Shown: one piece after another, positions 9,140 to 18,249 of the stretch
How positions within the stretch are numbered: position 1 is the first letter of the stretch
How the letters are laid out: each line of letters opens with the position of its first letter
Assembly: GCF_031458135.1 (NCBI RefSeq)
Contig: NZ_JAVDXW010000001.1
Span: forward strand, 1,302,001 to 1,366,000
Length of the DNA stretch: 64,000 nucleotides
Direction of reading: 5' to 3'
From: Haloactinomyces albus
Lineage (GTDB): Bacteria > Actinomycetota > Actinomycetes > Mycobacteriales > Pseudonocardiaceae
The notes under the pieces: model-generated
What the model was told of the DNA's origin: nothing
The model's database searches: none
What the model saw: the letters and a program-made list of their open reading frames with translations, nothing else
Made by a program: the position numbers and the translations under genes

Positions 9140-9709
9140 GTGATCATCTACTATATTTTTCTGGTGGTGTTCGGCCTCTTTGCTGCCGCATTTCTGTTCA
9201 TCGGCATATTCGCGTTGATTCAACATCGACGCCAACCGCTGCAGCAACGCCTGGAACAAGTTCGACAGGACCTACTGAAAAAGGAGTCGACGACAGGCGC
9301 GTCGGAACTCAATGCCGGCATGTACTCGAAGATCTCCAATGAGATGCTGCGAGATATCGCAGAATCGGAAGGGTTTCGCTTCACCGGCAAATCAAATCGT
9401 TACCTCGGTTTTCAGCGAGCTCTTTCCCAGTCCGGCGAAACACGAGCATCGCTGGGGTTCAGTAGTGCAGTCGGAGACGACTTCGGCGAAAAACGCCAAA
9501 GGGAGAGCCTGCATCAGACACTGAGTACGACCGGTGACACCGCTGACAGGAGCTCGCTGACCCTGCGGCGTGACGAGCTCGGGGCGCTGCCGAAAGCGGA
9601 GATCCTGCGTACGGCGCAGGAACACGGCTGGGAGTATCAATCCGAGGAGATCTCGGGCAACGAGTGGCGGTTGACCTTCCAGCGAGACGGACAGGCAGTG
9701 AAAGCATGA
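9140..9709 (+). CDS. single-pass membrane protein with a duplicated small domain
   Basis: A 189-residue protein from GTG 9140. Residues 2-27 form one membrane segment (IFLVVFGLFAAAFLFIGIFA), followed by a positively charged, coiled cytoplasmic part. Two similar short units follow: residues 66-92 (SNEMLRDIAESEGFRFTG, GFQRA) and 151-182 (PKAEILRTAQEHGWEYQS, WRLTFQRD), each a helix followed by a Gly-aromatic turn and a strand. A third copy is in the next protein. The stop overlaps the next ATG. Function unknown. Confidence 0.7.
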   Translation: MIIYYIFLVVFGLFAAAFLFIGIFALIQHRRQPLQQRLEQVRQDLLKKESTTGASELNAGMYSKISNEMLRDIAESEGFRFTGKSNRYLGFQRALSQSGETRASLGFSSAVGDDFGEKRQRESLHQTLSTTGDTADRSSLTLRRDELGALPKAEILRTAQEHGWEYQSEEISGNEWRLTFQRDGQAVKA

Positions 9710-10392
9710 CGGAAACCCGCGATACGAGCAGAGAGGGCCGTTCGCCGGAGCAGGAATTCTTGGCCCGGCTCGATGGGGTGACCGCTGACATTTCGGGTGT
9801 GGCCGAGGTGAGTCTGACCGAGCTTCCCGGTCGGCTGTCGCTGAGCAACTACCGCGAGCTCGCCGCCGCCCGAGGCTGGGAGGTCGAAGGGCTCCATCGC
9901 TCCGGCGGAAAGCTCTGCCTGCAGGTCAAACGAGCCGGTTCGTCCCCGATAACACGGCAATTGGGAGCCGAGTTTCTCAGCGGCCCCAGTCTCACCGAGC
10001 TCCGTGGCAATGACGTTGCCCGTGAGGAAGCGGCGCTGGTGTTGCGGGAGACCGGCGTGGATGTCCTTTCCGATACGGTCCTCGACGACGCACGCCGCCA
10101 ACATCTCGCGTTCCGACGCAAGGTCATGCGGCGCACGTGGCTGAGCATGCTGCCCGGTGTGTTCGCGTTCGCCGGCGTGATGTTCTCCTTCGTGCTGTGG
10201 CGCGACGGCGACACGCAGGCAGGGAATGTGCTCATGGTGCTCTCACTGGTGGCGGCTGTGGTGTGTGCGGCAACGATTTCCCTGCCGGTCAAAGCTGAAA
10301 GGGCACGAAAGGCGGCGGTGCACGACTACACGACCGCTTACGAACGCGTCGTCTCCGCCGCGCTTGCGACTCGAGGTCGTTCGCACGATTGA
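9706..10392 (+). CDS. two-span membrane protein sharing the small repeated domain
   Basis: A 228-residue protein translationally coupled (ATGA) to the preceding gene. Residues 44-75 (LSLSNYRELAAARGWEVE, LCLQVKRA) match the small unit seen twice in the preceding protein. Two membrane segments follow at about 146-165 (WLSMLPGVFAFAGVMFSFVL) and 174-194, then a short charged tail. Together with 9140-9709 it may form a membrane complex serving the upstream WXG pair; this is inference. Confidence 0.7.
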   Translation: MTETRDTSREGRSPEQEFLARLDGVTADISGVAEVSLTELPGRLSLSNYRELAAARGWEVEGLHRSGGKLCLQVKRAGSSPITRQLGAEFLSGPSLTELRGNDVAREEAALVLRETGVDVLSDTVLDDARRQHLAFRRKVMRRTWLSMLPGVFAFAGVMFSFVLWRDGDTQAGNVLMVLSLVAAVVCAATISLPVKAERARKAAVHDYTTAYERVVSAALATRGRSHD

Positions 10393-10665
10393 TCTTGTCC
10401 GGCCGCCGCGCTTTTCACGGCACGGCGAACGTCCGTCACGAGCTGTGCTACCGGCATCGGCAGCACGGCCTGCGAGAGATCGATCGGTGTCGCCATCGAT
10501 TTGGTGTCGGTGCGCAGGCCCGGCCGTTCGAGGTCGTTCGAGGCCGACCGTGCGGTCACGTACCGACGAAAATCGATTCCCACGAGCATGTCGAGAACGA
10601 GACACGTGCTCCGTCCTATGCACGAGTGCGCCAGGATGGGCGCGGCGAACGGTGAGGAGCCGGAC

Positions 10666-11067
10666 ATGACGAAGTTCCTGTTGCTGCAGAACTACGAAGG
10701 CGGCGAAGGCGTGGAGCCCATGACGAACTGGGCCTCCGAGGACATCAAGGCGCACATCGAATTCCAGCAAACCCTGAACGAGGAGCTCACCGACTCCGGC
10801 GAGCTCGTCGACGCCCAGGCTTTGACCGGACCCGAGCTGGCCAGGATCGTGACCGGCGACGGCGTGAGCGCTCCGGTGGTCACCGACGGCCCGTTCCCGG
10901 AGTCCAAGGAGTTCCTCGCAGGCTACCGGATGGTCGACGTGGAGACTCCCGAGCGCGCCGCCGAGATCGCCGCGAAGATCTCGGCGGCTCCAGGACCCGG
11001 TGGCGCCCCGATCCGGCAGCCGATCGAGGTGCGCCAGATGATGAGCGCGCCCGGCGGCGACCTGTGA
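10666..11067 (+). CDS. YCII/DGPF-family protein
   Basis: A 133-residue YCII-related protein with the family signature VTDGPFPESKEFLAGYRMVD, from which the DGPF name comes. The ATG at 10666 is preceded by GGTGAGGAG. These small ferredoxin-fold proteins are nearly always encoded beside a particular ECF sigma factor, and here the stop overlaps the GTG of that sigma gene (GTGA). The two are an operon. The role of the YCII partner is not well established. Confidence 0.92.
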   Translation: MTKFLLLQNYEGGEGVEPMTNWASEDIKAHIEFQQTLNEELTDSGELVDAQALTGPELARIVTGDGVSAPVVTDGPFPESKEFLAGYRMVDVETPERAAEIAAKISAAPGPGGAPIRQPIEVRQMMSAPGGDL

Positions 11068-12320
11068 ACCGAATACCGAGCGCCGAGGACCTGCTGCGCG
11101 AACTGGCGCCGCAGGTCCTCGGCGCGATCATCCGACGGTTCGGTGACTTCGACTCCTCCGAGGACGCCGTGCAGGAGGCACTGCTCGCGGCAGCCCTGCA
11201 CTGGCCGGAAGAGGGAGTACCGGACAACCCGCGCGGCTGGCTGATCCAGGCCGCCGCGCGGCGGATGACCGACCGGTTCCGGAGTGAGCAAGCCCGACGC
11301 CACCGGGAAGACCTCGCCGCGGCGCAGGAACCGCCGACCGCGGAAGTTACCGATCACGACGACACGCTGATCCTGCTGTTCCTGTGTTGCCATCCCGCTC
11401 TGACACCGGCCTCGGCGATCGCCCTGACACTGCGGGCGGTGGGCGGCCTGACCACGGCCGAGATCGCCAACGCGTTCCTGGTGCCCGAAAAGACGATGGC
11501 GCAGCGGATCAGCCGGGCCAAGCAACGCATCAAGGGCGCCGAGTGCCACTGGCGGATGCCCACGGGTGCCGAGTGGGCGCGGCGACTGCGCTCGGTGCTG
11601 CACGTACTGTATTTGATCTTCAACGAGGGTTACGCGAGCAGCATCGGCCATGACCTGCACCGCAGCGACCTTTCCGACGAGGCGATCCGGCTGACCAGGG
11701 CGATGCACGAGGAATTGCCGGACGATGGTGAAGTCGCAGGTCTGCTCGCGCTGATGCTGCTCACCGACGCTCGGCGCCGCGCCCGCACCGGGTCCGGGGG
11801 CGAGCTGATCCCGTTGGCCGAACAGGACCGTACGCTCTGGGACCAGAAGCTGATCGCCGAAGGCGTCGCGCTGGCCGTCGAAGCGATGCCGCAGGGATCG
11901 GTCGGCGAGTACCGGCTGCAGGCCGCCATCGCGGCCGTTCATGACGAGGCGGCACGTGCCGAGGACACCGACTGGCCACAGATCCTCACGTTGTACGGTC
12001 TCCTGGAGCGGGTGTCCGGCAATCCGATGGTGACGCTCAACCGGGCCATCGCGGCGGCCATGGTGCATGGACCGGCCACCGGGTTGGCCCTGCTCGAAAC
12101 GCTCGACGAGCGGCTGGCCGGCCACTACCGTCTCGACGCCGTGCGTGCCCATCTCCTGGAAGAGGCCGGCGATGCGGACGCCGCTGTGGCGCACTACCGC
12201 GCCGCGGCGAATCGCACGACGAGTATCCCGGAGCAGCACTACCTTGCCACCCGAGCAGCCCGGCTCGGGACGCGAACGGAGGTCTCGGTGAAGCCGTACG
12301 ATCTCCCGGACACGCGGTAG
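11064..12320 (+). CDS. ECF sigma factor with C-terminal TPR-like extension (ECF42 type)
   Basis: A 418-residue RNA polymerase sigma factor. Region 2 is near residues 10-75 (FGDFDSSEDAVQEALLAA, PRGWLIQAAARRMTDRFR). Region 4 is near 105-160 (LTLRAVGGLTTAEIANAFLV, KTMAQRISRAKQRIK). After it comes a long helical C-terminal domain (about 190-410) with TPR-like features (NRAIAAAMVHGPATGLALLE). This architecture, without a nearby anti-sigma factor, is typical of the YCII-linked ECF42 group, where the extension controls activity. The start is the GTG overlapping the YCII stop. Confidence 0.93.
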   Translation: MNRIPSAEDLLRELAPQVLGAIIRRFGDFDSSEDAVQEALLAAALHWPEEGVPDNPRGWLIQAAARRMTDRFRSEQARRHREDLAAAQEPPTAEVTDHDDTLILLFLCCHPALTPASAIALTLRAVGGLTTAEIANAFLVPEKTMAQRISRAKQRIKGAECHWRMPTGAEWARRLRSVLHVLYLIFNEGYASSIGHDLHRSDLSDEAIRLTRAMHEELPDDGEVAGLLALMLLTDARRRARTGSGGELIPLAEQDRTLWDQKLIAEGVALAVEAMPQGSVGEYRLQAAIAAVHDEAARAEDTDWPQILTLYGLLERVSGNPMVTLNRAIAAAMVHGPATGLALLETLDERLAGHYRLDAVRAHLLEEAGDADAAVAHYRAAANRTTSIPEQHYLATRAARLGTRTEVSVKPYDLPDTR

Positions 12321-12340
12321 GCGAGGAACGGAAGGGCTCA

Positions 12341-13078
12341 ATGAGCACGCGCTTCGAGGAAATTGATTGGCGCGAGACGCCGATCGGCACCATCAGTCTA
12401 CGGAGGAGGCTGGATCCGGCACTCCAGGTGGAGGTGCACGAGGTCAAACTCGACGACGAGTTTCTCATGTCGAGCCTGTTCACGGTGGCCGAGATCGAGC
12501 TTGCCCGGCTCGGCCTGGCCGAACCGGCCGGTACCGACTTCGATGTCGTCGTCGGCGGGCTCGGGCTCGGCTACACCGCGCGGGCCGTGCTGGAGGATTC
12601 GCGCGTGCGTTCGCTGATCGCGGTGGAAGCGCTCGGCGAGGTGATCGAGTGGCACCGGCGCGATCTGCTTCCCCTTGCCTCCCGGGTGACCTCGGATCCG
12701 CGAACTCGTCTGGTACACGGCGATTTCTTCGCGATGGTCAGCAGTGGCTCGGGGTTCGATGCCGAGGCGCCGGGCAGGCGTTTCCACGCCATTCTTGTCG
12801 ACATCGATCACACGCCGCGTCAGGTCCTGCATTCGAGCCACGCCGCGTTCTACGAGCCCGCGGGGCTGCGCCGCCTCGCCGAGCATCTCCATCCCGGTGG
12901 GGTGTTCGCGCTGTGGTCGGACGATCCCCCCGACGAGGACTTCCTCGCCGCGCTCGGGCAGGTCTTCGCGAGCGCGGAGGCCCACGTCGTCACCTTTCCC
13001 AACCCCTACACAGCCGGCGATGCGGCCAATACCGTCTACGTTGCCAGGACGGACTCACCGCACAGCGTGACGGGATGA
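12341..13078 (+). CDS. spermidine synthase-like methyltransferase-fold protein
   Basis: A 245-residue protein with a Rossmann core of the polyamine-aminopropyltransferase type: DVVVGGLGLGYTARAVL (motif I, about residues 65-82), IAVEALGEVIEW (acidic residue after strand 2) and FHAILVDIDHTPRQVL (strand 4). The short N-terminal beta region (GTISLRRRLDPALQ) also fits. The full set of substrate residues of true spermidine synthases is not obvious, so the substrate is open. It begins 20 bases after the sigma gene with a GGAAGGG site and may belong to its operon. Confidence 0.75.
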   Translation: MSTRFEEIDWRETPIGTISLRRRLDPALQVEVHEVKLDDEFLMSSLFTVAEIELARLGLAEPAGTDFDVVVGGLGLGYTARAVLEDSRVRSLIAVEALGEVIEWHRRDLLPLASRVTSDPRTRLVHGDFFAMVSSGSGFDAEAPGRRFHAILVDIDHTPRQVLHSSHAAFYEPAGLRRLAEHLHPGGVFALWSDDPPDEDFLAALGQVFASAEAHVVTFPNPYTAGDAANTVYVARTDSPHSVTG

Positions 13079-13671
13079 CCACCACTCGGACACGCCGAGG
13101 CCGGACTCTTCGGTAGCGCAGTGGCCGTGCCCGGGCGCAGCACGTTGCGTGCACGTGGCACGTTGACCAGCGCATTGTGTGATCGGATTTCCACATCTCG
13201 TATTATGGGAGGTGGCGGAGTTGTGTTCTCGACTCCGCCACCGCGCCCACAGGGTGCGCCCCTCTCCGGTTGCTGCGTGGTTCGGGGCCGACGCCTACCG
13301 GAGAGATGTGGCCGTCGTGCGCTCCACACACGGCCATGTCCGGGCGCGGAGAGGATCGCGAGCACCGTTCGGGGCTGCGATCTTCCCGCGCCCGACCCTA
13401 CCTTCACCTCGCATACGGCTCCCGCTGAGCCCTCTCCGAGTCGGGACACATCACACCCGGCACGGATACCGCGCCGGCAGCTGCCTTCTGCAGGCAGCCG
13501 ACCTCGAGCGGCAGGGAGCGCGCAGCTTTCCCTCGAAAGCCCAAGCCGATCAAGTGCGGGCCGTGGCCGTCGACCGGCCGCGTCGGCGGATCGGCGCACT
13601 GCCCCGGCGAACGCATCGGCGGACTCGACAGCGCCCTGCACCTGCACCTGGGCCTCTGAGCGAACCGGGAC
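13079..13671. other. 593-base intergenic region between convergent genes
   Basis: I see no credible gene. The open frames on both strands are long only because GC-rich DNA lacks stops; they have no ribosome site and an improbable Arg/Pro/Cys content. The one clear element is the hairpin at 13211-13242. A stretch around 13160-13210 is locally AT-richer, but I could not assign a promoter. Confidence 0.5.
13211..13242. terminator. 11-base perfect hairpin
   Basis: GGTGGCGGAGT (13211-13221) and its exact complement (13232-13242) with a 10-base loop. It lies 133 bases past the spermidine-synthase-like stop and 430 bases past the ctaB stop. It may end the plus-strand transcript. Confidence 0.55.
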
Positions 13672-14604
13672 TCAGCCCAGCACGGGAAGTCCGACGGCGG
13701 CGTCCACGGCGATCGCCACGAACAGCACCGTCAGATAGCTGTTCGACAAGTGGAACAACTTCATCGGGTTGATGCCCGCACCGCGGCGCACTCCCGCGTG
13801 CAGCCGCTGCGCCATGATCAAAAACACCGCGCCGGTCAGGACCGCGCAGGCGACGTAGATCCAACTCGTCACGGGGACGAGCAGCAGCGTGCAGGCCACG
13901 GTCGCCCACGAGTAGGCGAGGATGCGCGCCGAGACATGCCGGGCCGTGGCCACCACGGGAAGCATCGGGACACCGGCGCGTGCGTAGTCGTCGCGATACT
14001 TCATCGCCAGTGACCAGAAGTGCGGCGGCGTCCACAGGAACACCACGCCGAACATCACCAGGGCGGGCCATTCGACCGTGCCCGAGACAGCCGCCCAGCC
14101 GACCACGACGGGCATACACCCGGCGGCTCCGCCCCATACGATGTTCTGCGAGGTGCGGCGCTTGAGCACCAGGGTGTAGACGAAGACGTAGAACAGGGTC
14201 GCAGCCAGCGCCAGCACGGCCGCGAGCAGATTCGCACCGAAGGTGAGCACCGCGAAGGACGCCGCACTCAGCGCGATACCGAAGAGCAAGGCGTTGCGGC
14301 GCGGTACGCGATAGCTCACCAGCGGGCGCGACTTCGTCCGATCCATCACCGAATCGATATCGGAGTCCGCGACGCAGTTCAGCGCGTTGGAACTACCCGC
14401 CGCCATGGCGCCGCCGGCCAGCGTCGCCAGCACCAGCCCCAGCGACGGGATGCCTCGTTCGGCGAGGAACATCGCGGGGATCGTGGTCACCAGGAGCAGT
14501 TCGATCACACGCGGCTTGGTCAGTGCCAGGTACGCGCCGAGCACACTGCGGAAACCGCCGCGTCCGGATGTCGTGGAATCAGTCCCGTGCATGGCCGCCG
14601 TCAT
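13672..14604 (-). CDS. ctaB: protoheme IX farnesyltransferase (heme O synthase)
   Basis: A 310-residue integral membrane prenyltransferase of the UbiA family. It adds a farnesyl group to heme B to give heme O for cytochrome oxidase. The first Asp-rich motif is [20 protein letters not shown] and the second loop carries [20 protein letters not shown], characteristic of CtaB. About nine hydrophobic segments alternate along the chain. The start overlaps the stop of the DUF3817 gene by four bases, so the two are translationally coupled. The N-terminal 25 residues are hydrophilic, as usual. Confidence 0.95.
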   Translation of the reverse strand: MTAAMHGTDSTTSGRGGFRSVLGAYLALTKPRVIELLLVTTIPAMFLAERGIPSLGLVLATLAGGAMAAGSSNALNCVADSDIDSVMDRTKSRPLVSYRVPRRNALLFGIALSAASFAVLTFGANLLAAVLALAATLFYVFVYTLVLKRRTSQNIVWGGAAGCMPVVVGWAAVSGTVEWPALVMFGVVFLWTPPHFWSLAMKYRDDYARAGVPMLPVVATARHVSARILAYSWATVACTLLLVPVTSWIYVACAVLTGAVFLIMAQRLHAGVRRGAGINPMKLFHLSNSYLTVLFVAIAVDAAVGLPVLG

Positions 14605-14993
14605 GACCGTGCCGACCGTGCGCCGCCGGTCGCAGCGTTACCACCGGTATTCGAGCTGCCTGCACCGTGCTGCCGGTCATGGAACCATCGCACCACCTTG
14701 CGCTCGGCGAAGAAGGCACCGAAGGGAACGGTGCCCGCGAGCAGAACCAGCAGCATATGTCCGATCTCGATCCGCAGCATTCTGGTGAGGAAGAACGCCA
14801 CCACGAGGTAGAGCATGTAGAGCCAGCCGTGGGCGATGCCGATCGTCGTGGTCCACGCCTCGCCGGACTGCTGGATGGTGCTGCCGTCCGGCCAGCCGTA
14901 CTTGAGCACCACGGACACGCACAACCCGATCAGCAGAACCGCGGTCACGTAGGCCATGACCCGGTAGAAGGTCAGCAGAACACTCGGCTTCAC
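14601..14993 (-). CDS. DUF3817 membrane protein
   Basis: A 130-residue protein with three hydrophobic segments ([52 protein letters not shown]) and the DUF3817 hallmarks [16 protein letters not shown] and [13 protein letters not shown]. Starts at GTG 14993 after GAGGAG. Function unknown; coupling to ctaB suggests a link to respiratory membrane assembly. A divergent relative is at 54694-55053. Confidence 0.88.
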   Translation of the reverse strand: MKPSVLLTFYRVMAYVTAVLLIGLCVSVVLKYGWPDGSTIQQSGEAWTTTIGIAHGWLYMLYLVVAFFLTRMLRIEIGHMLLVLLAGTVPFGAFFAERKVVRWFHDRQHGAGSSNTGGNAATGGARSARS

Positions 14994-15250
14994 GACAACT
15001 CCTCATCCCGCCTCGTGTCTCCAACACACCCTCGTCGCGCCGACGACGACGGGCCGGTCACAGGGTCGCGGTGGCCGGAAAGGCGGGCAAGGGCCACCGC
15101 GCCCGACCATTCCACCAGACCGTACGCCACCCACTGCGCACACCTGTGCCTGCCTAATCGGATCGTGACGCCGCCCACGTCACGTGCTGCACGAATCGGG
15201 TACCACCGGCGACACACCGTACGGGCGCACCGGTCCACCGGCAGTCCCTC

Positions 15251-16372
15251 TTACTTCGCCGCGGCCGCTCCGGGGAATCGGTAGGCTTGGGCGATCAACT
15301 CGTAGGAGCGCAGCTTGGCCTGCCGGTCGTAGATGTTGGCCGTGAGCATCAGCTCGTCCACGCCGGTCCGCTCACACAGCTCGTCGAGTTCGGACCGCAC
15401 CGTCGCCGCCGAACCGTACACGGCGTCGGACAACCAGCTGTCCACGAAAGCCTGCTCGCGCTCGGTGTAGGGGTACTCGGCGGCTTCCTGCCGGCTGGGC
15501 ATCCGCCCGGGACTGCCCATCCGCAACCGCAGCATGCTCAGTGCGATGGGGCGGGCGATCTCCAGCGCCTCCTCATCGGTCTCGGCCGCGATGGCCTGCA
15601 CCCCGATCTTCGCGTACGGCTCGTCGAGCACCGACGACGGCTGGAACGAATCGCGGTACAGCTTCAGCGCGGGCATCGTGTTGGCGGAGCTGAAGTGATG
15701 GGCGAAGGAGAACGGCAGTCCCAGTGCCCCCGCCACCTGAGCACCGAATCCACTGGATCCGAGCAGCCACACGGGTGGCACGGAGCCGTGCGGGATCGCG
15801 TGTACGTCGGCGTAGGGGTGGTCGGCCGGGAAGTCGTCCTCGAGGAAGGCGATCAGTTCCCCGAGCTGCTGCGGGAAGTCGTCGGCCGACAGTTGTCCCG
15901 TGGTGCGGCGCAGTGCGCGCGCCGTCCCCTGGTCGGTACCGGGTGCGCGGCCGAGTCCCAAGTCGATGCGGTCCGGGTACAGCGCCTGCAGAGTGCCGAA
16001 CTGCTCGGCGACCGCCAGCGGTGTGTGGTTGGGCAGCATCACGCCGCCCGAGCCGAGGCGCAGTGTATTGGTGGCGCCGGCGAGGTGGGAGATCAGCACT
16101 GCCGGTGAGGAGCTGGCGATACCGGGCATGCCGTGATGCTCGGCGACCCAGAAGCGGTGGTAGCCCAAGCGTTCGGCGGAACGGGCGAGCTCGGTGGTCG
16201 TGCTCAGCGCGTGCCCCGGTGTGGTTTCCCTGCCCACCGGGGCGAGGTCCAGCACCGACAGGGGGACCGGCGCGTCCCCTCTGGCGGTACCCCGGATCGG
16301 ATGCGGTTCCGGTTCGGGCGGCTGCTCGTGGCTCAGCGCGGTGCGGTCCGGATTGGCGACGGTCTCCTCCAT
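15251..16372 (-). CDS. luciferase-like (LLM class) flavin-dependent oxidoreductase
   Basis: A 373-residue TIM-barrel monooxygenase of the bacterial luciferase superfamily, group 1. Seen motifs: [16 protein letters not shown] at the first strand, [55 protein letters not shown] and [15 protein letters not shown]. These enzymes use FMNH2 or F420 to oxidise small molecules; the substrate cannot be told. I chose ATG 16372 because homology-like sequence begins soon after; an upstream ATG at 16417 is possible. It stands alone, 146 bases from the acetyltransferase gene on the same strand. Confidence 0.88.
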   Translation of the reverse strand: MEETVANPDRTALSHEQPPEPEPHPIRGTARGDAPVPLSVLDLAPVGRETTPGHALSTTTELARSAERLGYHRFWVAEHHGMPGIASSSPAVLISHLAGATNTLRLGSGGVMLPNHTPLAVAEQFGTLQALYPDRIDLGLGRAPGTDQGTARALRRTTGQLSADDFPQQLGELIAFLEDDFPADHPYADVHAIPHGSVPPVWLLGSSGFGAQVAGALGLPFSFAHHFSSANTMPALKLYRDSFQPSSVLDEPYAKIGVQAIAAETDEEALEIARPIALSMLRLRMGSPGRMPSRQEAAEYPYTEREQAFVDSWLSDAVYGSAATVRSELDELCERTGVDELMLTANIYDRQAKLRSYELIAQAYRFPGAAAAK

Positions 16373-16518
16373 CAATCGGCACAACCCGTTGACCAACACG
16401 GTTGTTCCCGTCCGCATTCGGCACGGCACCACCGTGCGCGGCAGCACGATCCGGTGCGCCCCACTTCCCCGCGGGCACGGCTTCGGGGCCTTGCGGAGGA
16501 TCTCGTACGGCTCGCCGA

Positions 16519-17928
16519 TCAGCGCGCGTACACCATCAGTGCGGAGTTCTTCGACGGCAGGCCGACGTCGCGCCCGCGTCCATAACCGGCCTTGGTGAAC
16601 GCGCCGACCGAGGCACGATTGTGGACGTTCGGCTCGGCGACCACTCGGCGGCAATCGGGATCGGCGGTCAGCAAACCCCGTGCGAGGGCACGCAGCAGTG
16701 TGGAACCGAGGCCCCGACCGATCTCCCCGGGCTCGCCCACGGCGATGTGCACACCGAGATCGTGGGGGTGGAACGGGTAACAGCCGGACAAGGTGTCCCG
16801 CATCACCCGATAGAGCTCGACATAGGCCATCGGACGTCCCCCGCTGCTGACCAGGCAGGGCAGTGAATGGTCACCGCTGAGCTGGGTGGCCAATTCCCGA
16901 TGCCATTGCGCAAGCGACCAGGCCTGCTCCCAGTGGGGTGCGACGTGCTCGGCGTTCATCCACGTATGGACCAGAGCCACATCCGGGCCCCCGTCGTCCC
17001 CGGTGACCTCGATCGCCCGCAGAGACCAGTCCTCCCCCGGTTCCGGTATCGGCACGCCCGGCACCCGGGCCTCGACGGCGGTTCGCTCGTACAGCGGGTT
17101 CGCGATTTCGTAGTAGGTGGGTTCGACTCCCGGCACGCCCGGATGGGCAGGGCAGCGCAGTCCGGCTCCGTTCAGGCCACCGAGATCCGTCACCGTGGGA
17201 TCGTTCAGCCAACGCCGCACCAGCCCGCCCGCTTTCGAGTGCGTCAGCGGCTGCAGCCTGCGCGACAGCAGCTCCAGCATGTCGGCCTCGTCGGCGACGC
17301 CGTATCGGCCGAGCAGCCCGATCACCGTCAAGGGACCTCTCGTCAAGAGTGTGGCCGTCGCGGCCTCGGCCGATGCGTACGGCGCTTCCAGCGCCGGGTG
17401 CAGCTCAGTGGCCACATGCTTGTCCAACCAGTTCTCGTATTCGGCGAGATCCGTGACCGTGTCGAGGAGTCGCGGCAAGCGGTTCGCGCTCTCTTTGACG
17501 AGCTCGTGGAAAGCGGCACTTCCGGACAACGAACCGACCGGATCGAGGTCCCACTCGGGCTCGATCAGCGCCCGCCGCATCCACTCGGCCGGCGAAGCAG
17601 TCCGCACGGGCCGCACGGAGTCGGCGGCACCACCGTCGGGCATGCGCGATCGGGCATCGGCCGAGATCGCCGCCGCCAGCACGCTCGGGTCGAGCGCCTC
17701 GTCCGTTGTGCCTTCTTCGCCACCCACCGCGTGGAGCGGCCCGAATCGATGCGCGCCGGTCGGCGAGTTCGAGCGAATCTCGGTCCGCACTTCCAGCGAA
17801 CCGACATGCACCCGCAGCGGCCCGAGCGGCGTCGGGGTGTGTGTCTCACGCAGCCATCGCCGCAACAGTGCCGAACAACGCCGGTGCGCTGTCCCGGCAG
17901 GGCCCGTTTCCGCGTCCTCGTCCGCCAC
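16519..17928 (-). CDS. siderophore-type GNAT acetyltransferase fused to a partial IucA/IucC-like N-terminal region
   Basis: A 469-residue protein. The C-terminal part (about 320-469) is an IucB/MbtK-like acyltransferase, with [40 protein letters not shown] and [18 protein letters not shown]. The N-terminal part begins [20 protein letters not shown] and continues with [10 protein letters not shown], resembling the start of NRPS-independent siderophore (IucA/IucC) synthetases but lacking their ATP-binding core as far as I can see. The start is GTG 17928, with GGAGGG 5 bases upstream. An iron-box-like site at 17960-17978 suggests repression by iron through a DtxR/IdeR regulator. No other siderophore genes are adjacent. 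Confidence 0.75.
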   Translation of the reverse strand: MADEDAETGPAGTAHRRCSALLRRWLRETHTPTPLGPLRVHVGSLEVRTEIRSNSPTGAHRFGPLHAVGGEEGTTDEALDPSVLAAAISADARSRMPDGGAADSVRPVRTASPAEWMRRALIEPEWDLDPVGSLSGSAAFHELVKESANRLPRLLDTVTDLAEYENWLDKHVATELHPALEAPYASAEAATATLLTRGPLTVIGLLGRYGVADEADMLELLSRRLQPLTHSKAGGLVRRWLNDPTVTDLGGLNGAGLRCPAHPGVPGVEPTYYEIANPLYERTAVEARVPGVPIPEPGEDWSLRAIEVTGDDGGPDVALVHTWMNAEHVAPHWEQAWSLAQWHRELATQLSGDHSLPCLVSSGGRPMAYVELYRVMRDTLSGCYPFHPHDLGVHIAVGEPGEIGRGLGSTLLRALARGLLTADPDCRRVVAEPNVHNRASVGAFTKAGYGRGRDVGLPSKNSALMVYAR

Positions 17929-17959
17929 ACCAACCCTCCGAAAAAGGGCACCCTCTTCG

Positions 17960-17978
17960 CAAGCCAAGGCTAACCTGA
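17960..17978 (-). promoter_or_regulatory. iron-box-like DtxR/IdeR operator
   Basis: Read on the minus strand, the 19-mer TCAGGTTAGCCTTGGCTTG matches the IdeR/DmdR consensus (TWAGGTTAGSCTAACCTWA) at 13 of 19 positions, with the left half nearly perfect. It ends 31 bases upstream of the acetyltransferase start, where a promoter is expected. The rest of the 17929-18249 gap holds nothing else that I recognise apart from the upstream region of the plus-strand gene at 18250. Confidence 0.55.
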
Positions 17979-18249
17979 GTAAGCGCGGGAGGATACGGTC
18001 GCACGGCCCCGGACGACCCGAGCACGACCGAGCGCGTCACCCACAGCTCGACGGCCGTCACCGCAGGCAACGCAATAGGCCGACAGTCGAATTCCGTTCA
18101 CTTCGCCGGAATCCGCGGTTACCGGCGATCATACGTTGGGGTGATTTCCGCCCGCCTGTCCCGCACTCGGCCCCGATTCGGATCGCGACCTCCACTGTGG
18201 GTGCATACGATCTCCAGCAACATAGTGCCGAAGAGGAATGCGGTGGACT

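Noticed and set aside
10338-10667. A 109-residue minus-strand frame between the WXG cassette and the YCII gene
   Set aside because: Parts read plausibly (PIDLSQAVLPMPVAQLVTDV), but no family is recognisable, the start lacks a ribosome site, and the 3' end overlaps the coding end of the gene at 9706-10392.
13036-13772. Open frames on both strands in the 13.1-13.7 kb gap
   Set aside because: Arg/Pro/Cys-rich composition, no ribosome sites, overlap with the ends of both flanking genes; best explained as chance in GC-rich DNA.
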